NCBI GenBank assembly: GCA_964402925.1
Contig: CAYOED010000016.1
Span: 1 to 53,921 of the forward strand
Reading direction: 5' to 3'
DNA from: Suilimivivens sp964402925
Lineage (GTDB): Bacteria > Bacillota > Clostridia > Lachnospirales > Lachnospiraceae
Length of the DNA stretch: 53,921 nt
Position 1 is the first letter of the stretch; each line of letters opens with the position of its first letter. This document shows positions 26,400-33,979 of the stretch, piece by piece. The position numbers were made by a program, and so were the translations under genes. Under the pieces are notes generated by a model. The model made no database searches, had not been told where the DNA came from, and saw only the letters and a program-made list of their open reading frames with translations.

Positions 26400-27869
26400 T
26401 TATTTCCAAAGCGTTGTGGACACATAATCACGGAAAATCTGTGCCCAAGTAAACCAATCATGGGCGCCTTCTACCGTAACATAATTTTCTCCCTTATTAT
26501 AGGGAATTTCTGCTGAATCCAGCAATTCTTTGATACCCATAAGTGTTTTGTCGGTGTCTGTGTGATAAGAATTCTGCATCATCAGCTGATCCGCCCATCC
26601 TGCTGCCAAATAAACATCCGCATTCTTATAATCCGAATAATCTTCCAGTTCCGGCCATGCCCATGCGGCAGAACCGCTAAACAGACCATAATAACTGAAT
26701 TCTCCCGGATCATTGATGAATATCTGCGTGGTGAGTTTCGCACCGTTAGAATCACCTGCAAATGCTCTTCCCGCTGTTTCTGCTGAAACGTTATAATTTT
26801 CTTCCACATACGGAATCAAATAATTCTTAATATTTTCATAACAGTATAAATAATATTCGCTCTTTCCGCTGTAACTCTGGAAATTACTGCCGTATATCGT
26901 ATTATCCATACATACCACAACAAAAGGTTCACATTTTCCTTCTGCCGTCAAACGATCTACAATATTTCCGGCATGTCCCTGATAGAACCAGTCGCCTTCA
27001 TCTCCTCCGCCACCATGTGAAAGATATAACACCTTGTACGGTTCATCGCGGTCCGCATCATAACCTGCCGGAAGATAGATTTCGGCAATCTGCTCACCGT
27101 CAAGCCCTTCATAAGTGAATGAACTGATTTCTCCTGCCTGCGCCGCATCCTCAACAGGATTTATCCAACTCCAGTCATAATAATCTTCATCGCCCTGTTT
27201 TTCATTATAGGGTACAAAGAACTGGCTTCTGGTCTGGGAAGCTCCTAATTCTGCATTGCAAACCGGCATACAGACTGGATCTGGAATTGCTTCATAATTC
27301 TCCCCACCATCATAAGAAACCTGATACTGATACAGATAGTTTCCACCAGGCAGATCCAAACTTGCCCTCCAGATGCCGTCTTCATCCTGCTTCATTTCCA
27401 TCGTATAACCGGTATCATTAAGATGTTTAAATCCACGGCCGGCCTCCCACTCTTCAGGTCCGTATAAATGATTTGCCTGTGAATCACCAGCCGGGAGCAC
27501 AAACCCATTTGCATACACATTGATATCTCCACTCTCATAGAACTGGAATCCTCCCGCCAAAGTCACATTTGTTGCCATTTCATCTGAATAAGCAAACTGA
27601 ACCCTATAGCCTGTGGGCGATTCACTGCTCGCGTTTACCACTACACCTTCTTTAAGCTCTACTTCAGTCATTTCTTCCCCGACAGTATCGTTTTTTGCTT
27701 CCGTTTCCGTTTCTTCTGCCTCTGTTTCCTTTGCCTCTGTTTCCTCTACTGTCTCCTTTGTTTCCGGCACATTCCCGTCTGCTGTTTCTTCAAACTTTCC
27801 CCCACAGCCACCAATTGTCAGTGCCAGTGCAGTCATCAGCGATATTAACATGACTCTCTTGTTTTTCAT
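26400..27869 (-). CDS. Secreted esterase lipoprotein (esterase D/feruloyl-esterase-like) with N-terminal E-set domain
   Basis: This 489-residue protein has a lipoprotein signal (Cys22 in TIGGC) and a Glu/Thr-rich linker (about 27-75). A beta-sandwich region follows (about 85-215) that resembles the E-set/CBM48-like N-domain of bacterial feruloyl esterases. The C-terminal alpha/beta hydrolase domain (about 250-485) carries the nucleophile Ser374 in GDSNG and His470 in GAHDW. Such enzymes release acyl groups from plant polysaccharides or act as acetyl-esterases; the substrate here is unknown. The gene is divergent from a two-component system that could regulate it. AAAGGAGG precedes the ATG. 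Confidence 0.85.
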   Translation of the reverse strand: MKNKRVMLISLMTALALTIGGCGGKFEETADGNVPETKETVEETEAKETEAEETETEAKNDTVGEEMTEVELKEGVVVNASSESPTGYRVQFAYSDEMATNVTLAGGFQFYESGDINVYANGFVLPAGDSQANHLYGPEEWEAGRGFKHLNDTGYTMEMKQDEDGIWRASLDLPGGNYLYQYQVSYDGGENYEAIPDPVCMPVCNAELGASQTRSQFFVPYNEKQGDEDYYDWSWINPVEDAAQAGEISSFTYEGLDGEQIAEIYLPAGYDADRDEPYKVLYLSHGGGGDEGDWFYQGHAGNIVDRLTAEGKCEPFVVVCMDNTIYGSNFQSYSGKSEYYLYCYENIKNYLIPYVEENYNVSAETAGRAFAGDSNGAKLTTQIFINDPGEFSYYGLFSGSAAWAWPELEDYSDYKNADVYLAAGWADQLMMQNSYHTDTDKTLMGIKELLDSAEIPYNKGENYVTVEGAHDWFTWAQIFRDYVSTTLWK

Positions 27870-27892
27870 GTTGATTGCCCTCCTTTTAGAAT

Positions 27893-27925
27893 ATTATACA
27901 AATAAATGTGGTTACATTTTATCAA
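27893..27925 (-). promoter_or_regulatory. Possible esterase promoter with inverted repeat
   Basis: On the minus strand TATAAT (27893-27898) lies 21 bases from a TTGATA (27920-27925). That spacing is too long for an unaided promoter. The spacer holds the inverted repeat AAATGT-AACC-ACATTT (27904-27919), which could bind an activator. Low confidence. Confidence 0.35.
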
Positions 27926-28078
27926 GTCTGTGGATTTCAGCAATCATAAAAAAAAGCTAATTTAAGCTTATTTCACTCTTTAAGATTTTTTCTCGCATTT
28001 TTTGACTTTTTATCACTGCTTGTTGTAAAATACAAGATTTTTTCAAGTTTTTTTCAAGTAAACTGTCGGAAAATTCAG

Positions 28079-28107
28079 TTGATACAAAATTATTTTTACG
28101 GTATATT
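28079..28107 (+). promoter_or_regulatory. Promoter of the two-component system
   Basis: TTGATA (28079-28084) and TATATT (28102-28107) are spaced by 17 bases, 52 bases before the response regulator ATG. Confidence 0.75.
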
Positions 28108-28159
28108 ATTAACAGGAAAAGTATGATACGGTCAATCAAAAGAAACGGAGTGAAATCAT

Positions 28160-29686
28160 ATGATCAGAGTATTGTTGGCAGATGACAATAAAATGTCTTT
28201 GCAATATTTTTCCGAGCTGATTCGTTGGGAGGATTATGGATATCAGCTGATTGCTACAGCAGTCGATGGAGAAGATGCATGGAATCTTTTCCAGGACCAT
28301 CATCCCGAAGTTGTGATTGCAGACATTCAGATGCCAGTAATGTCCGGAATCAAATTGGCTGAAAAAATACTACACATTGCCCCAGATACCGTATTCCTTT
28401 TCCTTTCCAGCTATAAAGAATTCCATTACGCACACGCCGCCTTGAAGCTGAAGGTCTATGACTATCTCCTAAAACATGAAACCACTGAACGGACTCTTAT
28501 ACAAAAACTGACAGACATTAGGGCTCATTTAGATTGGGAGAATAAAAAGCGACAGTTGCTTGCGAAAGAGAACATTTCCAGGATTTTTCTGTGCAAAGAA
28601 GAAAAAACAGTTGTTTCTGACCCTGATGCCCTTTTTCTTAAAGAAACATACGATTGTTTTTTTATTGAGCAGGAACATCCCTTTCCTTTTATCAGCCAAA
28701 TTCTCAAAGAATACCCGCTTGTCGGAAAAACATCTTTAAAAAAAACGTTGAATGAACACAGTGTGGAACACATTTCCTCCTTGGTGCACTTGATTGCAGT
28801 ATCAGAATATCAATACATTCTCATAACACCCCCCTGCGAAAATCCCTTTGATTTTTGTTGCCAGCTACAAGAGGAATTAAAAAACAATGGTTCTCCCATA
28901 TATTCAGTTGTAATTCTCCAAAAAAATCGTTCCATTAAAGAATGCGCTGGTTTTTACAAAGATATCGCTGGAATTCTTTCACAGATTTATTTCTATCCGC
29001 CTGCTTCTATTATCGAGGGTTCTTACCTAAAGCCCCAGAATGCATATACATTTCCGGAAGCGTTTGGCCAGCAGTATTCTCCTCTTCACCATGATCTTCT
29101 ACCAATTATGGATCAACAGTTCAAAGCCATTGCCGCTTTAAAAGATTATTCTGCCTTCTGCTATATTGCAGACAAATGGCTGAAAATCCTTCTTTCGTAT
29201 GACAGGCACATTGTTGACCCTGCTACCGGACACATTGTTTCGCTGTTTTCGGAACATGATACTCCTGCCAGCTGTGACGTTATGGCTGTATATCGGTTTG
29301 TCCGAAAAAAGTTTACCGTATTGACAGATATTCTTTCCCTCTGCCGCGTTCCTGAATTTTCGCCATTAATACGTGAGGCAGTTTTTATTATCAGCATGCA
29401 TTACAGCAATTACGACCTTACAGTTGATTGGATTGCAAAAAAAATGAAGATCAGCTCTAGCAGCCTAAATGCACTATTCAAAAAAGAAACCGGATACACT
29501 CCCTGGAAAGTCATCATCAACACACGTCTTTTACATGCCCACAGACTTATAGAACAGGGCTTTGCTCCACATGACGTGTATGTTCAGGTTGGTTATAATT
29601 CCCTTTCCTATTTTTCCAAGGCATTTAAAAAAGCATATGGAATCTCACCACAACAATACAAGCGAGGACAAGAGCATGAAACATAG
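28160..29686 (+). CDS. Response regulator with REC and AraC-type DNA-binding domains (YesN family)
   Basis: This 508-residue protein has an N-terminal receiver domain (1-120) with the acidic pair Asp8-Asp9, phospho-acceptor Asp55 and Lys105. A long divergent middle region follows, then a C-terminal AraC-type double helix-turn-helix (about 405-505) with the typical endings GYNSLSYFSKAFKKAYGISPQQYK. Such YesN-type regulators respond to extracellular carbohydrate signals through a partner kinase. The start has GGAGTG upstream. The stop overlaps the kinase start by 11 bases. The divergent esterase gene is the obvious candidate target. Confidence 0.92.
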   Translation: MIRVLLADDNKMSLQYFSELIRWEDYGYQLIATAVDGEDAWNLFQDHHPEVVIADIQMPVMSGIKLAEKILHIAPDTVFLFLSSYKEFHYAHAALKLKVYDYLLKHETTERTLIQKLTDIRAHLDWENKKRQLLAKENISRIFLCKEEKTVVSDPDALFLKETYDCFFIEQEHPFPFISQILKEYPLVGKTSLKKTLNEHSVEHISSLVHLIAVSEYQYILITPPCENPFDFCCQLQEELKNNGSPIYSVVILQKNRSIKECAGFYKDIAGILSQIYFYPPASIIEGSYLKPQNAYTFPEAFGQQYSPLHHDLLPIMDQQFKAIAALKDYSAFCYIADKWLKILLSYDRHIVDPATGHIVSLFSEHDTPASCDVMAVYRFVRKKFTVLTDILSLCRVPEFSPLIREAVFIISMHYSNYDLTVDWIAKKMKISSSSLNALFKKETGYTPWKVIINTRLLHAHRLIEQGFAPHDVYVQVGYNSLSYFSKAFKKAYGISPQQYKRGQEHET

Positions 29687-31472
29687 CAGATTTAAGAGCA
29701 TCACCTGGAAATCCTGTTCTCTGATCATCGGCATCGGACTCATTATGGCGCTTATGATTCATACCATCATGCCATCATTTTTTTTCAAATTAATGAATGC
29801 TCATATTTCCAATCATATCACTGGTATGATGTATGCAAATACCATTGGACAGAGCTATATCTGGCACGCCAATTCAACCGTTTTTCATCTTTCACAGGAT
29901 ACGTATCTGCAAGAAATGATCTTTGATTATTATACTTCTGATGATGAGGCTTTTCGTGCATCTATAAAAACACAGCTCCTCGACAATATAAAAACCCAGC
30001 AAGTCGGAATTGCCTCTCATCAAATTGCTGGTGAAGGTGCCATTTCTGCCACATCTTATTATATGATTTATACTGACGGAAAAGAAGCTCTTTACTGGAA
30101 GGATGCAGAGGAAATAGCATCTGTTATACTCAACTCCGGATGGCTTTCCTCTATCACGGATGACATGGATATGGTCTATTCCCCTGTTCTGGGTGATGAA
30201 TCCCTCTCTGTCATCTGTTTTGTCATGCCCTTCTCCGCCAATGGAATGCCTTGCCTTGCCATTCACATGATGGATTTTTCTTATATACTCAAACTATTTC
30301 GGAATCTGGAAGAAGTGGGTATCTGTGATTATTGTTTTATTCAGAATGAACGTATTTTATATGAAAACTCCGATTATCAATTTGATCTGGATTCCTATCC
30401 AGAATATATGTTTTCTCAACTCCAATATGAGACACAAGTCTGGTTGCAATCTCACTGCATGGATTTTATCACTTTATGCTCCTACGAAGGGGAAAACTTA
30501 AAAATAGCCGTACATGCAGACCGAAACACCCTGCTGTCCCCCTACAAAAAGGTAATTCAACTGATGGAATTTGCACTCACTGGCAGTATTTTTTTCCTGG
30601 TAGCGATTATTGTCCTGCTTCTGAAAAATCTGCTGAAACGGCTGACTGTCCTAAATCAGAGAATCAACTGTGTCATCGATGGCAACTACACCCCCCTGCC
30701 AGAAGATCTGCATCATGATGAAATAGGAAATATGACGCAAAATTTTAACCTGATGCTGCAAACAGTCCGCCAGGATATTGACCAAAAGCTACAACAGGAA
30801 AAGCGGGAATCACAGATGCAGTATTCCCTGCTTGTTTCAGCGATTGATCCTCACTTCATCTGTAATATTTTAAATACCGTTACCTTTCTCGCTCATATGA
30901 AAAAAAATGATGAAATTGCCGCCATTAATTTCGCCTTGATTGAAATTTTACGGGATCGGCTTGCCATCAAAAACCTGCGGACCTGTGACACGATTGAAAC
31001 AGAAATGCAAATCATTGATCAGTATCTGCTAATTCAGAGTTATCTCTGCCATAACACAATCTGCTATCATTTTGAAGCCCCAAAAGAAGATCTTCATCTA
31101 CTCATTCCCAAAAATATCCTGCAGATTCTTGTAGAAAACTCTATCAAACATGGATTGCTGCATCATAAGGATACGATAACTCATAAACCTCTTGACGGAG
31201 AAATCACCATAAATGTGCAAAGAGACTCCACCACCCTTGTCATTACCGTCAAAGACAATGGGGTCGGAATCTCTGAAGAAAGTATTCAGAAATATTTTGA
31301 AACACCACTACAATCCATTACAGACATTGCAGAATCCGAGCATATTGGAATTTATAATATCCGCAGACGTCTAAATTATCTTTACGGCGAGAACTACAGC
31401 TTCCGGGCTGAAAATAACATTGACGGGGGGTGCACAGTTACCTTAATGCTGCCTGTAAATCTTGACTTATGA
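29676..31472 (+). CDS. Sensor histidine kinase (YesM/LytS-type, His_kinase family)
   Basis: This 598-residue kinase has a membrane helix (about 12-32), an extracytoplasmic sensor region (about 33-295), a second helix (about 297-317) and a HAMP linker. The His_kinase domain has the phospho-acceptor His393 in AIDPHFICNIL, where most relatives have NPHFLYN. The C-terminal ATPase domain shows the N box ILVENSIKHG and the G box DNGVGIS. The frame is open from 29562, but the ATG at 29676 follows GAGG and begins immediately before the first helix. It overlaps the regulator stop by 11 bases, so the pair is translated together. Confidence 0.92.
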   Translation: MKHSRFKSITWKSCSLIIGIGLIMALMIHTIMPSFFFKLMNAHISNHITGMMYANTIGQSYIWHANSTVFHLSQDTYLQEMIFDYYTSDDEAFRASIKTQLLDNIKTQQVGIASHQIAGEGAISATSYYMIYTDGKEALYWKDAEEIASVILNSGWLSSITDDMDMVYSPVLGDESLSVICFVMPFSANGMPCLAIHMMDFSYILKLFRNLEEVGICDYCFIQNERILYENSDYQFDLDSYPEYMFSQLQYETQVWLQSHCMDFITLCSYEGENLKIAVHADRNTLLSPYKKVIQLMEFALTGSIFFLVAIIVLLLKNLLKRLTVLNQRINCVIDGNYTPLPEDLHHDEIGNMTQNFNLMLQTVRQDIDQKLQQEKRESQMQYSLLVSAIDPHFICNILNTVTFLAHMKKNDEIAAINFALIEILRDRLAIKNLRTCDTIETEMQIIDQYLLIQSYLCHNTICYHFEAPKEDLHLLIPKNILQILVENSIKHGLLHHKDTITHKPLDGEITINVQRDSTTLVITVKDNGVGISEESIQKYFETPLQSITDIAESEHIGIYNIRRRLNYLYGENYSFRAENNIDGGCTVTLMLPVNLDL

Positions 31473-31487
31473 TTTTATTTTACAGGC

Positions 31488-31520
31488 TTACCTATCCTGT
31501 GCGGACTCCTGCCACCCCGA
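31488..31520 (-). repeat. Fragment of the composite palindromic element
   Basis: Between two convergent genes the sequence CCTATCCTGTGCGGACTC, with flanking TTA, matches exactly the reverse complement of the left end of the element at 41757 (its 41780-41800). It is followed by a C-rich stretch and A run resembling that element's end. It appears to be a solo end rather than a full copy. Confidence 0.7.
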
Positions 31521-31525
31521 AAAAA

Positions 31526-31963
31526 CTATAAGCTAAAGGTCATCATCCCCAGTTTTGAAATGATAATCTCCCTCACCAGCACTCCGGATGCCTTTTTTCT
31601 TGCCAAATTCATCTGTGCAAACTCTTGCAGAGGGAAGATTTTTTCCTGATATTTGAATTTAGTTTTACCTAGAAGATTTCTCTTTTCCTCCTGTATCTGC
31701 ACCTTCACGCGTATCTTTAGTTGCTGGAATGTTTCATAAAGAAAGGTATTTTCTTCCATATAATAGAACTGACTTTCCAGAGTTGTGTCGGGAGCCGCTT
31801 CCTTTAATATGTATTGTGTCAGAATTGCTTTCAGTTTAAAGGGAACCATCTCATGCTCTAATAATTCTTCATAAGAGAAGCCTGCTCCAAGATAAATACT
31901 ACCTACATCTTGGAGCACATATTTAAAATCCTCATACTGCGTCACATTTCCTTTTATGTTCAT
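31526..31963 (-). CDS. Hypothetical protein downstream of the sigma-like gene
   Basis: I do not recognise this 145-residue soluble protein. It is predicted mostly helical, with charged residues throughout, no signal peptide and no membrane segment. It is third in a likely operon with the rhomboid-like and sigma-like genes, 14 bases after the latter, so a role connected to that protein is possible. Convergent transcription from the kinase gene ends about 50 bases away. Confidence 0.65.
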   Translation of the reverse strand: MNIKGNVTQYEDFKYVLQDVGSIYLGAGFSYEELLEHEMVPFKLKAILTQYILKEAAPDTTLESQFYYMEENTFLYETFQQLKIRVKVQIQEEKRNLLGKTKFKYQEKIFPLQEFAQMNLARKKASGVLVREIIISKLGMMTFSL

Positions 31964-31977
31964 AAGCTGTTTTCACT

Positions 31978-32718
31978 CTATCCTTCCAGATCCTCTATGG
32001 CAAAGCCGCTCATACGCATGGCCTCCCGTATCGTCTTCTCCGACATTCCGCTCTCCCCTGCAAGTTCTTCTACAGTCACTTTTCTGTGAAGTTCTGCGGC
32101 AAGCTCTCTTGCTTTATCCGCCACCTTGTTAACGCGGTCAACTACCTTTTGGTCCTTGTCTGCCTCCTGCATATTTTCATTGATGCAATTCTCCATGGCG
32201 TCCATGATCATTTTCATCAGCATGCCTTCCGCTTCCTTCGCATGTTCCAGACATCCCAACATCGCAACGCCCATGGAAAGCGCTACATTTCCCTCTCCAA
32301 TCAGGTCTTCCAGAAAAACGCCCTGCCCTGAATAAAGTTTGGAAACTTCTACCACCTGGGGCAGATACAATGAAATCAGCTTCTTCTGGGCATCCCGTTC
32401 TCCAGCCATGGCTGAGAGAATCGTGGCTTCTTTTTCCCCCTCGCTGACCTCCTCCAACATTGCCAGTTCTTTTTTATATTCTTCCAGATAGTTCATTTCT
32501 TCATCAGAAAGATACTCATCCAAATCCACAGGCTCGTCAATGCCTATTTTATGCTTTTTTAGATAGTCGAATACCAGGCTGAATTGCTCCTCTGATAAGT
32601 GCAGCTGCTCAAAAGCATCCCGCACCTGCTGCTCGGAAATACAATTCTGCTGTTCTTTCGCCTGCTTCTTTACCTCTTCAAGGGTTCTGGCAAATAAAAC
32701 TTCCTGATTTGTTTCCAT
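31978..32718 (-). CDS. Divergent sigma-70-like protein lacking region 4
   Basis: This 246-residue protein looks like a remodelled sigma factor. Residues about 25-60 resemble sigma region 1.1 (ISEQQVRDAF...FDYLKKHKIGI). Residues about 105-160 match the RNA-polymerase-binding part of region 2 (LISLYLPQVVEVSKLYSGQG, then DLIGEGNVAL). Residues about 210-240 resemble the helix-turn-helix of region 3 (VTVEELAGESGMSEKTIREAM). The DNA-melting segment of region 2 and all of region 4 are missing. The start at 32718 has AGGAGG 7 bases upstream. It may bind RNA polymerase without normal promoter recognition; that is inference. Confidence 0.75.
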   Translation of the reverse strand: METNQEVLFARTLEEVKKQAKEQQNCISEQQVRDAFEQLHLSEEQFSLVFDYLKKHKIGIDEPVDLDEYLSDEEMNYLEEYKKELAMLEEVSEGEKEATILSAMAGERDAQKKLISLYLPQVVEVSKLYSGQGVFLEDLIGEGNVALSMGVAMLGCLEHAKEAEGMLMKMIMDAMENCINENMQEADKDQKVVDRVNKVADKARELAAELHRKVTVEELAGESGMSEKTIREAMRMSGFAIEDLEG

Positions 32719-32773
32719 CTGTATACCTCCTGCATGCCGCAGACACAATCTGCGATACTGCGCTCATATTTTC

Positions 32774-33613
32774 TTATTTCATTTTAACATGTGTATGGGT
32801 AAAGAGATGATCCTGACAATACTCATAATTACCGTCACATTTAGAACAGAACCTGAATTCCAATTCCGGGTTCGTCTCTTCTGTTCTTCCGCAGATTGCA
32901 CATTTATGCCTCGTGACCCTCGTTGTCTTTTTGACCTCTCTCTTAAATTCCTGCCTGCGTTTCGCCTGTCTGGGCGTCATATGCACCTTGCCCCTGCCTG
33001 TAATAAAAAATACGATAAAATTCATGAGCGATGCTGCAATCACAAATTTCATGTCCACCCGTCCTGCAAGGAATTCATAAAGCAACAACGCTCCATATAT
33101 GATGCCGAGAATCTTGATTCTGATTGGTATGAAAAAGAATAACAAAATCTGCATATTAGGATAAGTCGCTGCAAATGCAAGGAAAATGGACATATTTACA
33201 TAGTACGTACTGAAATTCACCATATTGCCCACTAGCAATTTCCCTTCAAGCAATCCGAATCCGAACAGCAGGAAAGCCCCCAATATGGTAAACAATATCC
33301 CCGAGAAAATATAGACATTATATCTGTAGGTTCCCCAGGTCCGCTCCAGCGTCGTTCCCAGCGAATAATAAAAATACAGCATCAAAAGTGTGAAAAAGTC
33401 AAAACTTGACGGCGGTACGATTACCCAGGTAATCAGTCTCCATACCTGTCCGTGGAAAAGAATCAGGTAGGGATTCAAATACAAATACTGGAAAATGCCC
33501 GGAGCGGTCAGTTCAAACACATATCCGCAGGCGTAACATATAATCAGTACAAGCGACAGATTTTTAATTGCATATTTGCCAAATTTCTTTTCGAAATTAC
33601 CAGTAAATTTCAT
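32774..33613 (-). CDS. Rhomboid-fold membrane protein with C-terminal zinc ribbon, apparently without protease residues
   Basis: This 279-residue protein has about six hydrophobic segments (residues 20-205) in an arrangement like bacterial rhomboid and Derlin proteins, including HGQVWRLITWVIVP and LGTTLERTWGTYRYN. I do not find the GxSG serine motif or the matching membrane His of active rhomboid proteases, so it is probably a pseudo-rhomboid. The cytoplasmic C-terminus (about 230-279) carries a zinc-ribbon-like CAIC...CSKC and a His-rich end. The start at 33613 follows GGAGG by 6 bases. It leads the operon with the sigma-like gene, and a 132-bp palindromic sequence fills its leader. Confidence 0.78.
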   Translation of the reverse strand: MKFTGNFEKKFGKYAIKNLSLVLIICYACGYVFELTAPGIFQYLYLNPYLILFHGQVWRLITWVIVPPSSFDFFTLLMLYFYYSLGTTLERTWGTYRYNVYIFSGILFTILGAFLLFGFGLLEGKLLVGNMVNFSTYYVNMSIFLAFAATYPNMQILLFFFIPIRIKILGIIYGALLLYEFLAGRVDMKFVIAASLMNFIVFFITGRGKVHMTPRQAKRRQEFKREVKKTTRVTRHKCAICGRTEETNPELEFRFCSKCDGNYEYCQDHLFTHTHVKMK

Positions 33614-33632
33614 ATACAGCCTCCATTTGTCC

Positions 33633-33764
33633 ATAACTGTTCAGTACCTTCACAGTTACAATGCAAAATCCATCCTAAATTGCCTACGGCAATGGGATTT
33701 TGCATGCCTGAATCATATTCTTAGGTCTTGGCAGCAAATGCTTCGACCTGTACTGAATAGTTAT
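33633..33764. repeat. 132-bp palindromic element in the leader of the rhomboid-like gene
   Basis: The outer arms ATAACTGTTCAGTAC (33633-33647) and GTACTGAATAGTTAT (33750-33764) pair with one mismatch. Inside, ATGCAAAATCC (33661-33671) pairs with GGATTTTGCAT (33695-33705), and ATTGCC with GGCAAT around TAC. It could be a MITE-like insertion or a structured 5' leader RNA. It occupies most of the 366-base gap before the next gene; the remainder contains an AT-rich inverted repeat and a promoter. Confidence 0.75.
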
Positions 33765-33840
33765 CCATAACCATTTACTTTTTCAAAGGTTCATTCATTA
33801 CCACTCGTGAAATATCATATATTCTAACATCCCCTGCTTC

Positions 33841-33881
33841 AATTGTAAATAAAGCCAATGCTTTTTTAGAAATTTACAATT
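33841..33881. other. 9-bp inverted repeat upstream of the activase promoter
   Basis: AATTGTAAA (33841-33849) and TTTACAATT (33873-33881) are perfect inverted arms 23 bases apart, followed by a T run. They lie about 30 bases upstream of the -35 of the activase gene. They could be an operator or a weak terminator. Confidence 0.4.
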
Positions 33882-33911
33882 TTTTCTTTACAAAATGTTT
33901 CGTTTCCTGCG

Positions 33912-33940
33912 TTGCATTTTGAATTTTCGTGTCGTATAAT
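33912..33940 (+). promoter_or_regulatory. Promoter of the activase operon
   Basis: TTGCAT (33912-33917) and a consensus TATAAT (33935-33940) are spaced by 17 bases, 39 bases before the ATG. Confidence 0.82.
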
Positions 33941-33979
33941 TACTAAGCATGTCATATTTTTGTTGAAAGGCGGTAGATT

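Noticed and set aside
27957..28139. A 60-codon minus-strand open frame in the divergent control region
   Set aside because: It covers the promoter of the response regulator, has no ribosome site and has AT-biased composition; I treat it as chance.
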